Positions 1 through 6,918 of a DNA stretch of 9,698 bases are shown here, piece by piece. Position numbers and translations under genes: made by a program. Every line of letters starts with the position of its first letter. Within the stretch, counting starts at the first letter, position 1. The notes under the pieces were generated by a model. That model had not been told where the DNA came from. It saw only the letters and a program-made list of their open reading frames with translations, and did no database searches. The DNA is from Acidobacteriota bacterium (GTDB lineage: Bacteria; Acidobacteriota; Terriglobia; Terriglobales; Acidobacteriaceae). The DNA lies in NCBI GenBank assembly GCA_021810735.1, contig JAJZIF010000100.1, forward strand, positions 1 to 9,698. The letters are read 5' to 3'.

Positions 1-171
1 TGGATCATCGACCTGGGTCCTGAAGGCGGACAACGCGGCGGCAAGGTTGTTGCAGTGGGAACGCCGGAGCAAATCGCGGCGGCTCCAAATTCGCACACCG
101 GGCAGTGGCTGGCAAAGGTACTGAAGCCGACCGCACAAAACGCCGGTTTGGTTGCGGCAGGAAATCGATGA
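1..171 (+). CDS. uvrA: UvrABC excinuclease subunit A, C-terminal end (partial)
   Basis: Reading frame 1 is open from the window edge to a TGA at 169-171 and encodes 56 residues. It begins [10 protein letters not shown] and continues [14 protein letters not shown]. This is the extreme C-terminus of UvrA, the damage-sensing ABC-type ATPase of nucleotide excision repair: the DLGPEGG...G block follows the D-loop and H-loop region of the second ATPase domain, and the PEQIA...SHTGQWL segment is the conserved tail. All catalytic motifs lie outside the window. The tail after LKP is short and unconserved, as usual. Its stop codon overlaps the start of the next gene (ATGA at 168-171), so the two are probably translationally coupled. 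Confidence 0.95.
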   Translation, partial: WIIDLGPEGGQRGGKVVAVGTPEQIAAAPNSHTGQWLAKVLKPTAQNAGLVAAGNR

Positions 172-1505
172 TGCAATGTGTTGTTCTTCGATGTGTCATG
201 GCGGCCGCGCTGTTGCAGGCCACTACGGGATTGCAGGCGCAAACGACACCGCTCCCTGCTGGGACCTCCGAGCCTACGGTGGACGCTCCGGCGTCGGCGG
301 CTACGTTGCTGTCGCAGGCGGAAACTGCCATCGCGCTTGGGCAGTACGACAAGGCGCTTCCAATGCTGGCCAAGGCTCTTGATCGCGAGCCCGCGGGTTC
401 GCTCGACGACGCTCGAATTTTTTACGACCGCGGTTATGTAGAACAAGCGCGGCATCAATTGGACGCTGCCGAGACCTACTACCGCAAAGCGATCGTCATC
501 GATCCGAAACAGTTTGAGTCGCACGCCGCGCTGGGCCGAGTGCTGGCGGAACAGCAGCGATGGAAGGATGCTCGCCGTGAGCTGGAGCTGGCAGCCAAGC
601 TGCAGCCGGCAAGCGGCGACGCGCGGCAAGCGATTGCCAGCGTCGCGCGCACGCTGGCGCGGGTCGATGCGGAGATGCGCGACCCGGCGGCGGCCAGCGA
701 CGCATTGCTGGCAGCGATCAAGTTGACAGGAGAGCAGCCGGACGACACATTGCTGGCGGGACAGTTGGCGGAGGAGGAGGGCAACTATCCAGGCGCAGAG
801 CAGGAATATCGGAAGCTGCTCGCCACCGATGCAACATCCATACCAGCCGCCGAGGGATTGGGGCGCGCGTTGATTCACGAAGGAAAATTCGCCGAGGCGG
901 AGTCGGCGTTGCATCCGGCCCTACTGCGGGAGCCGAATGACCCTACGCTGCTGGCGCAGTCTGCCACGGCACTGGCAGGCGCGGGCAACACGCAAGCGGC
1001 GATTGCACAACTGCAAACCCTGCATCGACAGAACCCAAATCAACCGGCGATCACGCGCATGCTGGCCGATCTTTTGAGCGGCGCCGGAGAAGCGGACAAG
1101 GCTGAACCCTTGTACCAGCAACTGCTCGCGGACGATGGGAACGATTCCGACCTGCTGACCGCGGTGGGAGAAAACTTCACGCGCGAACAACAATGGGGAC
1201 CGGCCATCGAAGCATTTCAAAAATCGCTGCAGATTCAACCTACTCAAGAGGACGCCTGGACCGGGCTTGCGTTCGCGGCCTGGAAGAATGCGGAGTACCC
1301 GCTGGTACTGACGGCGCTGGATCGTCGCGCGCAGACTTTGAGCGATGGACCGGAGACTTTGTTCATGCGTGCCACATCGCTCGATCATCTGCACCGCACG
1401 AAAGAAGCGATCGAGTACTATCGTAAATTTCTCGCTGTAGCGCACGATCAATATCCCGACCAGCAAGCACAGACGCGGCAACGCTTGATCGCGCTGCAGA
1501 GATAG
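168..1505 (+). CDS. Exported tetratricopeptide-repeat (TPR) protein
   Basis: The protein has 445 residues if it starts at ATG 168; ATG 171 is equally possible. The frame is open further upstream to a GTG at 105, but that would lie deep inside uvrA, and an AGGA-type ribosome site sits just before 168. Residues 1-24 form a signal peptide: a short N-terminus, a hydrophobic core VMAAALL, and a likely cleavage after LQA before QTT. The rest is almost entirely helical TPR-like repeats, with typical pieces such as [73 protein letters not shown] and [15 protein letters not shown] scaffolds bind protein partners, so a periplasmic or envelope assembly role is plausible, but no partner can be read from the sequence. 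There is no enzymatic domain. The overlap with uvrA suggests co-transcription rather than a repair function. Confidence 0.88.
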   Translation: MMQCVVLRCVMAAALLQATTGLQAQTTPLPAGTSEPTVDAPASAATLLSQAETAIALGQYDKALPMLAKALDREPAGSLDDARIFYDRGYVEQARHQLDAAETYYRKAIVIDPKQFESHAALGRVLAEQQRWKDARRELELAAKLQPASGDARQAIASVARTLARVDAEMRDPAAASDALLAAIKLTGEQPDDTLLAGQLAEEEGNYPGAEQEYRKLLATDATSIPAAEGLGRALIHEGKFAEAESALHPALLREPNDPTLLAQSATALAGAGNTQAAIAQLQTLHRQNPNQPAITRMLADLLSGAGEADKAEPLYQQLLADDGNDSDLLTAVGENFTREQQWGPAIEAFQKSLQIQPTQEDAWTGLAFAAWKNAEYPLVLTALDRRAQTLSDGPETLFMRATSLDHLHRTKEAIEYYRKFLAVAHDQYPDQQAQTRQRLIALQR

Positions 1506-1629
1506 GCAGCGATGCATCGCGCGCGTTGCTGAGTTTGAAGAGCGCCAACCGCTGAGTGTTGTCGCTGTAATCCTCCGTCAAAATTCTCTACAATCAAGTC
1601 TGGAACCAAACGCAGAAGGGAACCTTGAT

Positions 1630-2376
1630 TTGACTGCATCCCCCCTAGCTCTGCTTCCCATGCTGGAACCTGAACCAACGCATCCCACACCCGCGCTGCG
1701 CCTGCAGGAAATTTTTTCTGCCGAGTATCGGCTGCTGCGCCCGCGCGCGCCGATGCCGCTGTTCGATGTCAGCTTCTACCCTTTCACCGGCGTGAATACA
1801 ACCATCCGGCTGCGCGATGGGAAGGCGTTTGTGCGTCTCTCGGACATGCTGGAAGGCGCGCCGGACAGCGTGACGCGCGCGATTGCGCACATTTTGCTGG
1901 CGAAGCTATACCGCAAACCGATTGAGCCGATTCATGCCAACCGCTATCGACGGCATCTCGGCAGCGAGGCGGTGATCAGGCAGGCGGAGCTGGTACGGCG
2001 CAGTCGCGGGAGAAAGAATGTTTCCACGGCGCAGGGACGTTATTACGACCTGGACGAAGTCTTCGATCATCTCAATCGGCAATTCTTCAACGGGCTGCTG
2101 GGCAGGCCGGTGCTGACGTGGAGCGCGCACTCAGCGCGGCGGCAGCTAGGCCATTACGACGCTGCTCACAATACGATCGTGGTCAGCCGCGTATTCGACC
2201 GGCCGGAGACGCCGCGCTACGCAGTGGAGTATCTGGTGTTTCATGAGATGCTGCATTTGAAACATCCGGTGCGGATGCGAGGCGGGCGGCGCTGCGTCCA
2301 TTCGCGCGAATTCCAGCAGGAAGAAAAGATGTTCCCGCAACTGGAACTAGTGAAGGAATTTTTGAAGCGGCTGTAG
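1630..2376 (+). CDS. SprT-like zinc metallopeptidase domain protein
   Basis: The predicted protein has 248 residues from a TTG start at 1630, placed 9 nt after the purine-rich AAGGG at 1616-1620. ATG 1660 is an alternative start ten residues in. The second half is a SprT/YgjP-like zinc protease fold: a helix with DLDEVFDHLNRQFFNGLL (about residues 140-157), a strand and turn with LTWS...RRQLGHYDAAHNTIVVSRVFD, then the HExxH zinc site FHEMLHLKHP with H205, E206 and H209. A further conserved histidine at 224 in VHSREF is the likely third metal ligand. The N-terminal ~130 residues contain two more helices and FDVSFYPFTGVNTTIRLRDG, commonly seen in this family. The protein appears cytoplasmic, with no signal peptide. 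The substrate is unknown; eukaryotic Spartan relatives cleave DNA-protein crosslinks, and the nearby uvrA makes a DNA-repair link tempting but unproven. Confidence 0.85.
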   Translation: MTASPLALLPMLEPEPTHPTPALRLQEIFSAEYRLLRPRAPMPLFDVSFYPFTGVNTTIRLRDGKAFVRLSDMLEGAPDSVTRAIAHILLAKLYRKPIEPIHANRYRRHLGSEAVIRQAELVRRSRGRKNVSTAQGRYYDLDEVFDHLNRQFFNGLLGRPVLTWSAHSARRQLGHYDAAHNTIVVSRVFDRPETPRYAVEYLVFHEMLHLKHPVRMRGGRRCVHSREFQQEEKMFPQLELVKEFLKRL

Positions 2377-2410
2377 TCGGGCAAATTTGTGTCCACCCCT
2401 CGCAGAGCCG

Positions 2411-2460
2411 GGAAGGATGGGGCGCCTTCCAATGGATGGATTCTTCGCTATGCTCAGAAT
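2411..2460. repeat. Intergenic inverted repeats, possible dispersed repeat unit
   Basis: This lies between the convergent 3' ends of the SprT-like gene and lgt (2377-2494 has no gene). GGAAGG at 2411-2416 pairs with CCTTCC at 2425-2430. A second hairpin pairs ATTCT at 2440-2444 with AGAAT at 2456-2460 around a TTCGCTATGCTC core. The string TTCTTCGCTATGCTCAGAAT resembles, from memory, a hairpin sequence scattered in intergenic regions of acidobacterial and some other genomes. It may double as a bidirectional terminator. A run of seven A at 2484-2490 (+ strand) gives a T-run after the lgt stop on the - strand, but no strong hairpin directly precedes it. Confidence 0.4.
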
Positions 2461-2494
2461 GACGAACCGCAGGTACAGCGTCTCAAAAAAAGAC

Positions 2495-3289
2495 TTAGCT
2501 CGATACGGTGTGGGTTACCGGCTTGGGCCGTCGTCGCGCCTGCGTGATCGCGCGCGCATGCCGCTGGGCCCATACGATCAACACGACGCCGGCAATCACG
2601 GAGCCGATGCTGGCGACCTGGGCATTGCTCATGCCGAAATAGATTCTTGGATTGATGCGAACAAACTCCACCAGGAAGCGGGCCAATCCGGTCCAGACCA
2701 GGTACTCGCCTGTAATCATTCCCACCGGCTTGTCGACTCTTCCCCGTCGCCACAGGTACCAGGCGATCAGCAGGGCCGCGATGAATTCATACACGGGCGT
2801 GGGCTGCACGCGCTGCATGGTGGGAACCAGGCCATGAGGAAAGCTGACGCCCCATGGCAGGGAGGTGGGAATGCCATAGTCGCCATCCCCTGAACTGAGA
2901 CAACCCAGACGGCCCACTCCGTATCCGACAGCGGCGGCGGGCGCGGCCAGGTCCAACATGCCGAGAGCGCCGACTTTGGCGACGCGTCCCTGCCACATCA
3001 AGACCAGGATGGCGGCGACCAAGCCGCCAAACCAGGCAAACCCGGCGCGATCCAACAATAGTTGCAGCGGAATCTGCATTAACAAATGAGGCGACTCGAA
3101 GACATGCCACAATTTTGCGCCGATGATGCCGGCCACGGTGGCCAGAGCGGTGACGTTGATGGCATCCGCCTCGACGCCTTTGCGCTGGAAATTTTTATAC
3201 AGCACCCAGCAGCCGGAAACTGCCGCCAGCCAGAGCAGAATGCCGAATGTGCCGATTTCGAAACGCCCGATGTGAATAAATGGATACAT
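2495..3289 (-). CDS. lgt: Prolipoprotein diacylglyceryl transferase, diverged form
   Basis: The protein has 264 residues, within the usual Lgt range, starting at the ATG complementary to 3287-3289 (MYPFIHIGRFEIG). An AAGGGA lies about 11 nt upstream. Lgt moves diacylglycerol from phosphatidylglycerol to the lipobox cysteine of prelipoproteins in the inner membrane. About seven hydrophobic membrane segments are visible. Family blocks in order are: IGTFGILLW (10-20), WFGGLVAAILVL (86-97), VGRLGCLSSGDGDYG (125-139), QPTPVYEF (162-169) and GLARFLVEFVR (201-211). R127, R204 and E208 align with E. coli R143, R239 and E243. Several other positions differ from E. coli: Y26 is F15, H103 is F87, N146 is C130 and E151 is D135. 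The variant GRLGC...GDGDYG signature suggests a distinct Lgt subgroup, so the assignment is to the family, with activity inferred. It is divergently oriented to hpt. Confidence 0.88.
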   Translation of the reverse strand: MYPFIHIGRFEIGTFGILLWLAAVSGCWVLYKNFQRKGVEADAINVTALATVAGIIGAKLWHVFESPHLLMQIPLQLLLDRAGFAWFGGLVAAILVLMWQGRVAKVGALGMLDLAAPAAAVGYGVGRLGCLSSGDGDYGIPTSLPWGVSFPHGLVPTMQRVQPTPVYEFIAALLIAWYLWRRGRVDKPVGMITGEYLVWTGLARFLVEFVRINPRIYFGMSNAQVASIGSVIAGVVLIVWAQRHARAITQARRRPKPVTHTVSS

Positions 3290-3293
3290 GCAG

Positions 3294-3305
3294 AGGGAAT
3301 TCCCT
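3294..3305. promoter_or_regulatory. 12-bp perfect palindrome in the lgt/hpt divergent region
   Basis: AGGGAATTCCCT is a perfect palindrome 4 nt upstream of the lgt start codon, within the 137-bp divergent region between lgt and hpt. On the lgt strand its AAGGGA edge may also serve as the ribosome site. It could be a dimeric-repressor half-site pair, a hairpin in the lgt leader, or chance. No convincing sigma-70 promoter with good spacing was found in the region. Confidence 0.25.
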
Positions 3306-3426
3306 TGATTTCCAGTATAAGATACGTGACGGAATCGGATTTCCGTCGAGCGCCGATTCGTCGGGAACCATGGCTCACACAATGTTGAAAACTTCGTCCT
3401 ATGTGAAGCAGCGGATTTCAGCCTTG

Positions 3427-3984
3427 ATGACTGAGTCAGCCAACAAGCCAGCACTCGAGTGTCTACTCACCCGCCAGCAGATCCAGCAGCGGGTCAGCGA
3501 GCTGGGGATGGAAATCAGCCGCGATTTTGCCGGACAGACGGTCGTGCTGGTGGGGGTGCTGAAGGGCGCGGCGCTATTTGTGGCCGACTTGGCGCGTGTC
3601 ATCACCGTCGACTGCACGTTCGACTTTCTTGCAGTGTCCAGCTATGGGATGGCGACGTGTTCCAGCGCTGTCCGTTTGATCAAGGACGTAGACCAGCCGA
3701 TTGAAGGGAAAAACGTGGTCCTGGTAGAGGACATTCTAGATACCGGGCGAACACTTTCTTATCTGAAAACTGTGTTGTTGGCGCAACGACCCGCTACATT
3801 GAAGATCGCGGCGTTGCTGGACAAGCCAGAAAGGCGTCTCTGCCAGATCGAGGCGGATTATGTTGGCTTCACCATTCCCAATCGTTTTGTGGTCGGCTAT
3901 GGCATGGATTTTGCCGAACACTACCGCAACCTGCCGGACATCTGCTTGATGCCCATGGATGCTCCCACCGACGTCTGGGAGTAG
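3427..3984 (+). CDS. hpt: Hypoxanthine phosphoribosyltransferase
   Basis: This enzyme converts hypoxanthine (and usually guanine) plus PRPP to IMP or GMP in purine salvage, in the cytoplasm. The start at ATG 3427 gives 185 residues, the normal length for the family, with the conserved LLTRQQIQQRVSELG helix beginning at residue 13. The same frame is open upstream with ATGs at 3382 and 3370, which would add 15 or 19 residues; 3370 has a GGGA close by, so the start is not certain. Diagnostic motifs are GVLKGA (43-48), the flexible-loop SSYG (71-74), the PRPP-binding loop VLVEDILDTGRTLSYL (98-113, with E101, D102 and D105), LDKPERR (131-137) and FVVGYGMDFAEHYRNLP (154-170). The gene is followed 37 nt later by deoC, another nucleotide-salvage gene, suggesting one transcript. 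Confidence 0.95.
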   Translation: MTESANKPALECLLTRQQIQQRVSELGMEISRDFAGQTVVLVGVLKGAALFVADLARVITVDCTFDFLAVSSYGMATCSSAVRLIKDVDQPIEGKNVVLVEDILDTGRTLSYLKTVLLAQRPATLKIAALLDKPERRLCQIEADYVGFTIPNRFVVGYGMDFAEHYRNLPDICLMPMDAPTDVWE

Positions 3985-4021
3985 CACGCTTATCCAGAGT
4001 TGTAGATAGGACACTTGGATT

Positions 4022-4825
4022 ATGACTGCTTTCTCTTCCCCTGATCTTGCCGATGAATTTCAAATCTCCAGTTTCGATGTTGCCGCCTTCGCCGCCCATG
4101 CACTGCGCGACTGGCAAAGCCTGGCGGCCACGCTGGATCACACCTTGCTGCAGCCCGACGCTACCGCGGCCGATGTGCTGCGATTGTGCCAGGAGGCTGT
4201 CCACTATCGCTTCGCCTGCGTGTGCGTGAATCCTTGCTGGATCGCGCTGGCGCACAGCGCTCTCTCCGGTACCGGCATAGCGGTCGGCTCCGTCGTCGGA
4301 TTTCCTTTGGGAGCTTCGCTGACCCACTGCAAACGCGAGGAGGGCGAGTCCGCCTTGCGCCTGGGAGCGCAGGAACTGGATGTGGTGATCCAGATCGGCA
4401 CGTTGAAGAGCGGCGACAACGCGACGGTACAAAACGATATGCGCACCATGGTGGAGTTGGCGCACGATGCCGGGGCACGCATCAAAGCGATCCTGGAAAC
4501 ATGTCTGCTGACGCTGGAAGAAAAGCTGCGCGCTTCGGAAATCTGCGTGGCCGCGGGCGTGGATTTTGTGAAGACGAGCACTGGATTTTCCAGCGGCGGC
4601 GCAACTGTGGCCGATGTCGGCCTGCTGCGCGGTGTGGTGGGAGGGCGCTGCGGCGTCAAGGCGGCAGGTGGCATACGCACGCTGGACGCGGTCCGTGACA
4701 TGCTGGAGGCGGGCGCCAGCCGGATTGGAACGTCTTCCGGCGTGGCGATTGTGGAAAGCTACATGGAGCAGCGCCGCGCGGTCGAGAGTTATGTGACGGA
4801 ACACAGCGCCGCAACCTCGAATTAG
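4022..4825 (+). CDS. deoC: Deoxyribose-phosphate aldolase
   Basis: This enzyme cleaves 2-deoxy-D-ribose 5-phosphate to glyceraldehyde 3-phosphate and acetaldehyde, the last step of deoxynucleoside catabolism. The 267-residue protein begins at ATG 4022. About 36 residues precede the family core, which starts at LAATLDHTLLQPDAT. Conserved blocks are CVCVNPCW (66-73), VGSVVGFPLGAS (88-99), ELDVVIQIG (118-126, with the catalytic Asp D120), KAILET (155-160), FVKTSTGFSSGGAT (182-195, with the Schiff-base Lys K184), GVKAAGGIRT (211-220, with the second active-site Lys K213) and GASRIGTSSG (231-240). All catalytic residues are present. The short core is of the Bacillus-type (about 220 residues) with an N-terminal extension of unknown role. 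The gene sits 37 nt after hpt and 79 nt before the phosphatase gene. Confidence 0.96.
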   Translation: MTAFSSPDLADEFQISSFDVAAFAAHALRDWQSLAATLDHTLLQPDATAADVLRLCQEAVHYRFACVCVNPCWIALAHSALSGTGIAVGSVVGFPLGASLTHCKREEGESALRLGAQELDVVIQIGTLKSGDNATVQNDMRTMVELAHDAGARIKAILETCLLTLEEKLRASEICVAAGVDFVKTSTGFSSGGATVADVGLLRGVVGGRCGVKAAGGIRTLDAVRDMLEAGASRIGTSSGVAIVESYMEQRRAVESYVTEHSAATSN

Positions 4826-4904
4826 GCGCGGGAATCGACGCTCTGAGCCGCGAAAATCCTGTGGAACTCATCCTGCCCCACTGCGCTATGCTGAAGAGCA
4901 GGCC

Positions 4905-6863
4905 ATGAGTTCCAACAAACGCAGATCCGTGTCCAAGAGCGTCGCGCCAGAGTCGCAAGGAGCTGCGTCTGAGAACGCGCCCGCGAACCAAAAGCCCTTG
5001 GCGCAGGCGTCGACCGTGGTATCGAGGGAGATAGCCGAGCCGAAATCCGCTATTGAGCCTCACGCGTTTGAGGGCGACTATCGCCCCGTATCCGCCGAGC
5101 CGGCGCGCGTCGAACCCAGAATCGATTCCCTGCAGATCGACTTCCTGACCCGGCTTGCGGACGCGCTGAACACCACGCTGGATCTGCAAACGCTGCTGCA
5201 TCGCGTGGCGGACCTGGTGCGCGCCGTCATCGACTACCGCATCTTTGCGATTCTGCTGTTGAACGACCGCACCAACGAACTGCGCATACGTTTCCAGATC
5301 GGCCACTCCCCGGAGATAGAGCGACTGCGGATTCGAATGGGCGAGGGCGTCGTCGGTCAGGTGGCGGAACGCCGGGAAGCGATGCTGATCAACGATGTGA
5401 GCGTGCTTTCCAACTACATCGACGCCAATTCCGAAGTGCGTTCGGAACTGGCGGTGCCGCTGGTGACCAAGAACCGCGTCATCGGCGTCATCGATATTCA
5501 GTCGGAGCAAACCAATTATTTTCGCCCGGAGCATTTGCACCTGCTGCAACTGACGGCCTCTCGCGTAGCCATTGCGGTGGAGAACGCGCGGCTGTATACG
5601 CGCATCTCGCGGCAAGCGCAGACGCTGGAATTGCTGCATGAAATCAGCCGCGAACTGACCTCGATTCTGGACCCGGAGCAGTTGCTGGAGAGGGTTGGGA
5701 AGTTGTTGCAGCGCGTGATTCCCTACCAGATGTTCGCCATCTGGATGCTGGATGACAAGCGTAACATGCTGATCCATCGCTTCTCGATTCGATTCGGCAA
5801 AACGGACAGTTCATTTTCCGAGCCGGTGCCGATCCAGCGTGGACTGATCGGCGCCGCGGTCAGCACCCGTCAGACGATTACGGTTGGAGATGTGCGGCAC
5901 GATGCGCGGTATATTCTTGTGCACGCGGAAACGCGCTCTGAAATGGCCGTGCCGCTAATTTACAAAGGCAAGGTTCTGGGAGTGCTGGACCTGGAGCATA
6001 CGCGACCGAACTTTTTTACCGACGACCATGTCCATGCGGTCAGCACGTTGGCCTCGCAACTGGCGATTGCGCTCGAAAATGCCGGCCTGTATCAGCGCCT
6101 GGCGCAGGAAGAACAGCGCCTGGAAGAAGACCTGGCGATGGCGCGCAAGGTGCAGTTTCGCCTGATGCCGCAAAGCGTGCCGGTGCCCATCCATGCCGAA
6201 CTGGCGGCGCAATTTGTGCCCGCACGGACGATTGGCGGCGACTTGTACGATTTTCTGGACTATGGCGACGGGCGCACCGCCATCGTGCTGGGAGATGTGA
6301 GCGGCAAGGCGGCTGCGGCGGCGCTGTATGCGGCGCTGGTCAGCGGCATCATGCGTTCGCTGGCGGCCCAGCGGCCTTCCCCGGCGCAGATGCTGGCGGC
6401 GCTGAACGAGCAACTCCAGGAGAGAAAACTCGACGCGCAATACGTCACACTGCTGTTCGCGATTTGGAACGACAACGACAAGACATTGCAGGTTGCAAAT
6501 GCGGGCGGGTGTCAGCCGCTGTTTTGCCGCGCCAAAGGCGTGGAACCGATCCAGGCCACGGGCATTCCGCTGGGCATGTTCCCCGACGTCGAATATGAAG
6601 AATTCACTTTGTCTACGCAGCCTGGCGACATGATCGTGTTTTATTCCGACGGCATGATCGACGCGGAAAACGATCAGGATGAAATGTTCGACATGGAACG
6701 GCTGGCAGCGGTTCTGGAAGAACATCGTCGCTGCTCGGCTGCTACCATTGTCAGCAATATCCTGAAGGCGGTGTCGGACTTCCAGGGACCGGTGGAACAT
6801 TTCGACGACGAAACCGTGATCGCGCTGCGCGTGATCGACCCGAAGAAACCGGTGAAGTGTTAA
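4905..6863 (+). CDS. GAF-GAF-SpoIIE (PP2C) serine phosphatase
   Basis: The protein has 652 residues. The start ATG at 4905 follows AGAGCAGG with short spacing. Residues 1-75 are polar, low-complexity and probably disordered. Two GAF sensor domains follow at about 92-229 and 254-393. Both end with the conserved IAVENARLY / IALENAGLY helix and both contain the SELAVPL / SEMAVPL strand and VIGVIDIQS / VLGVLDLEH. A helical linker EEQRLEEDLAMARKVQFRLMP (402-422) leads into a PP2C-type SpoIIE domain. Its metal-binding and core motifs are GGDLYDF (D446), LGDVSGK (D464), PLGMFPD, GDMIVFYSDGMIDAEN (D582) and DDET (634-637). Such proteins dephosphorylate anti-sigma-factor antagonists (RsbV/STAS type) in response to a GAF-sensed signal. 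No STAS or RsbW gene is in the window, so the target is unknown. The NAGH motif seen in many relatives reads NAGG here (532-535). It appears cytoplasmic, with no membrane segments. Confidence 0.92.
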   Translation: MSSNKRRSVSKSVAPESQGAASENAPANQKPLAQASTVVSREIAEPKSAIEPHAFEGDYRPVSAEPARVEPRIDSLQIDFLTRLADALNTTLDLQTLLHRVADLVRAVIDYRIFAILLLNDRTNELRIRFQIGHSPEIERLRIRMGEGVVGQVAERREAMLINDVSVLSNYIDANSEVRSELAVPLVTKNRVIGVIDIQSEQTNYFRPEHLHLLQLTASRVAIAVENARLYTRISRQAQTLELLHEISRELTSILDPEQLLERVGKLLQRVIPYQMFAIWMLDDKRNMLIHRFSIRFGKTDSSFSEPVPIQRGLIGAAVSTRQTITVGDVRHDARYILVHAETRSEMAVPLIYKGKVLGVLDLEHTRPNFFTDDHVHAVSTLASQLAIALENAGLYQRLAQEEQRLEEDLAMARKVQFRLMPQSVPVPIHAELAAQFVPARTIGGDLYDFLDYGDGRTAIVLGDVSGKAAAAALYAALVSGIMRSLAAQRPSPAQMLAALNEQLQERKLDAQYVTLLFAIWNDNDKTLQVANAGGCQPLFCRAKGVEPIQATGIPLGMFPDVEYEEFTLSTQPGDMIVFYSDGMIDAENDQDEMFDMERLAAVLEEHRRCSAATIVSNILKAVSDFQGPVEHFDDETVIALRVIDPKKPVKC

Positions 6864-6918
6864 GTACTCAAGAGACCGCATCGGCGATGGATTCGGTGTG
6901 CGGTAATGATCCAACCCA

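Noticed and set aside
1559..1594. Promoter for the SprT-like gene using TACAAT at 1589-1594
   Set aside because: The only TTG-type -35 (TTGTCG at 1559) is about 24 nt away, too far; the correctly spaced hexamer is poor.
3869..4804. - strand open frame of 311 codons opposite deoC
   Set aside because: It lies antisense to the fully conserved deoC coding frame, with no recognisable protein features.
4656..5777. Long - strand open frame of 373 codons opposite deoC and the phosphatase
   Set aside because: It is a shadow of two well-identified + strand genes in GC-rich DNA; its translation is rich in H, R and Q and lacks any domain pattern.
6864..6918. ACCGCA (6875-6880) and TGCGGT (6899-6904) as a terminator between the convergent phosphatase and methyltransferase genes
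   Set aside because: The 6-bp stem has an 18-nt loop and no T-run on either strand; too weak to call.
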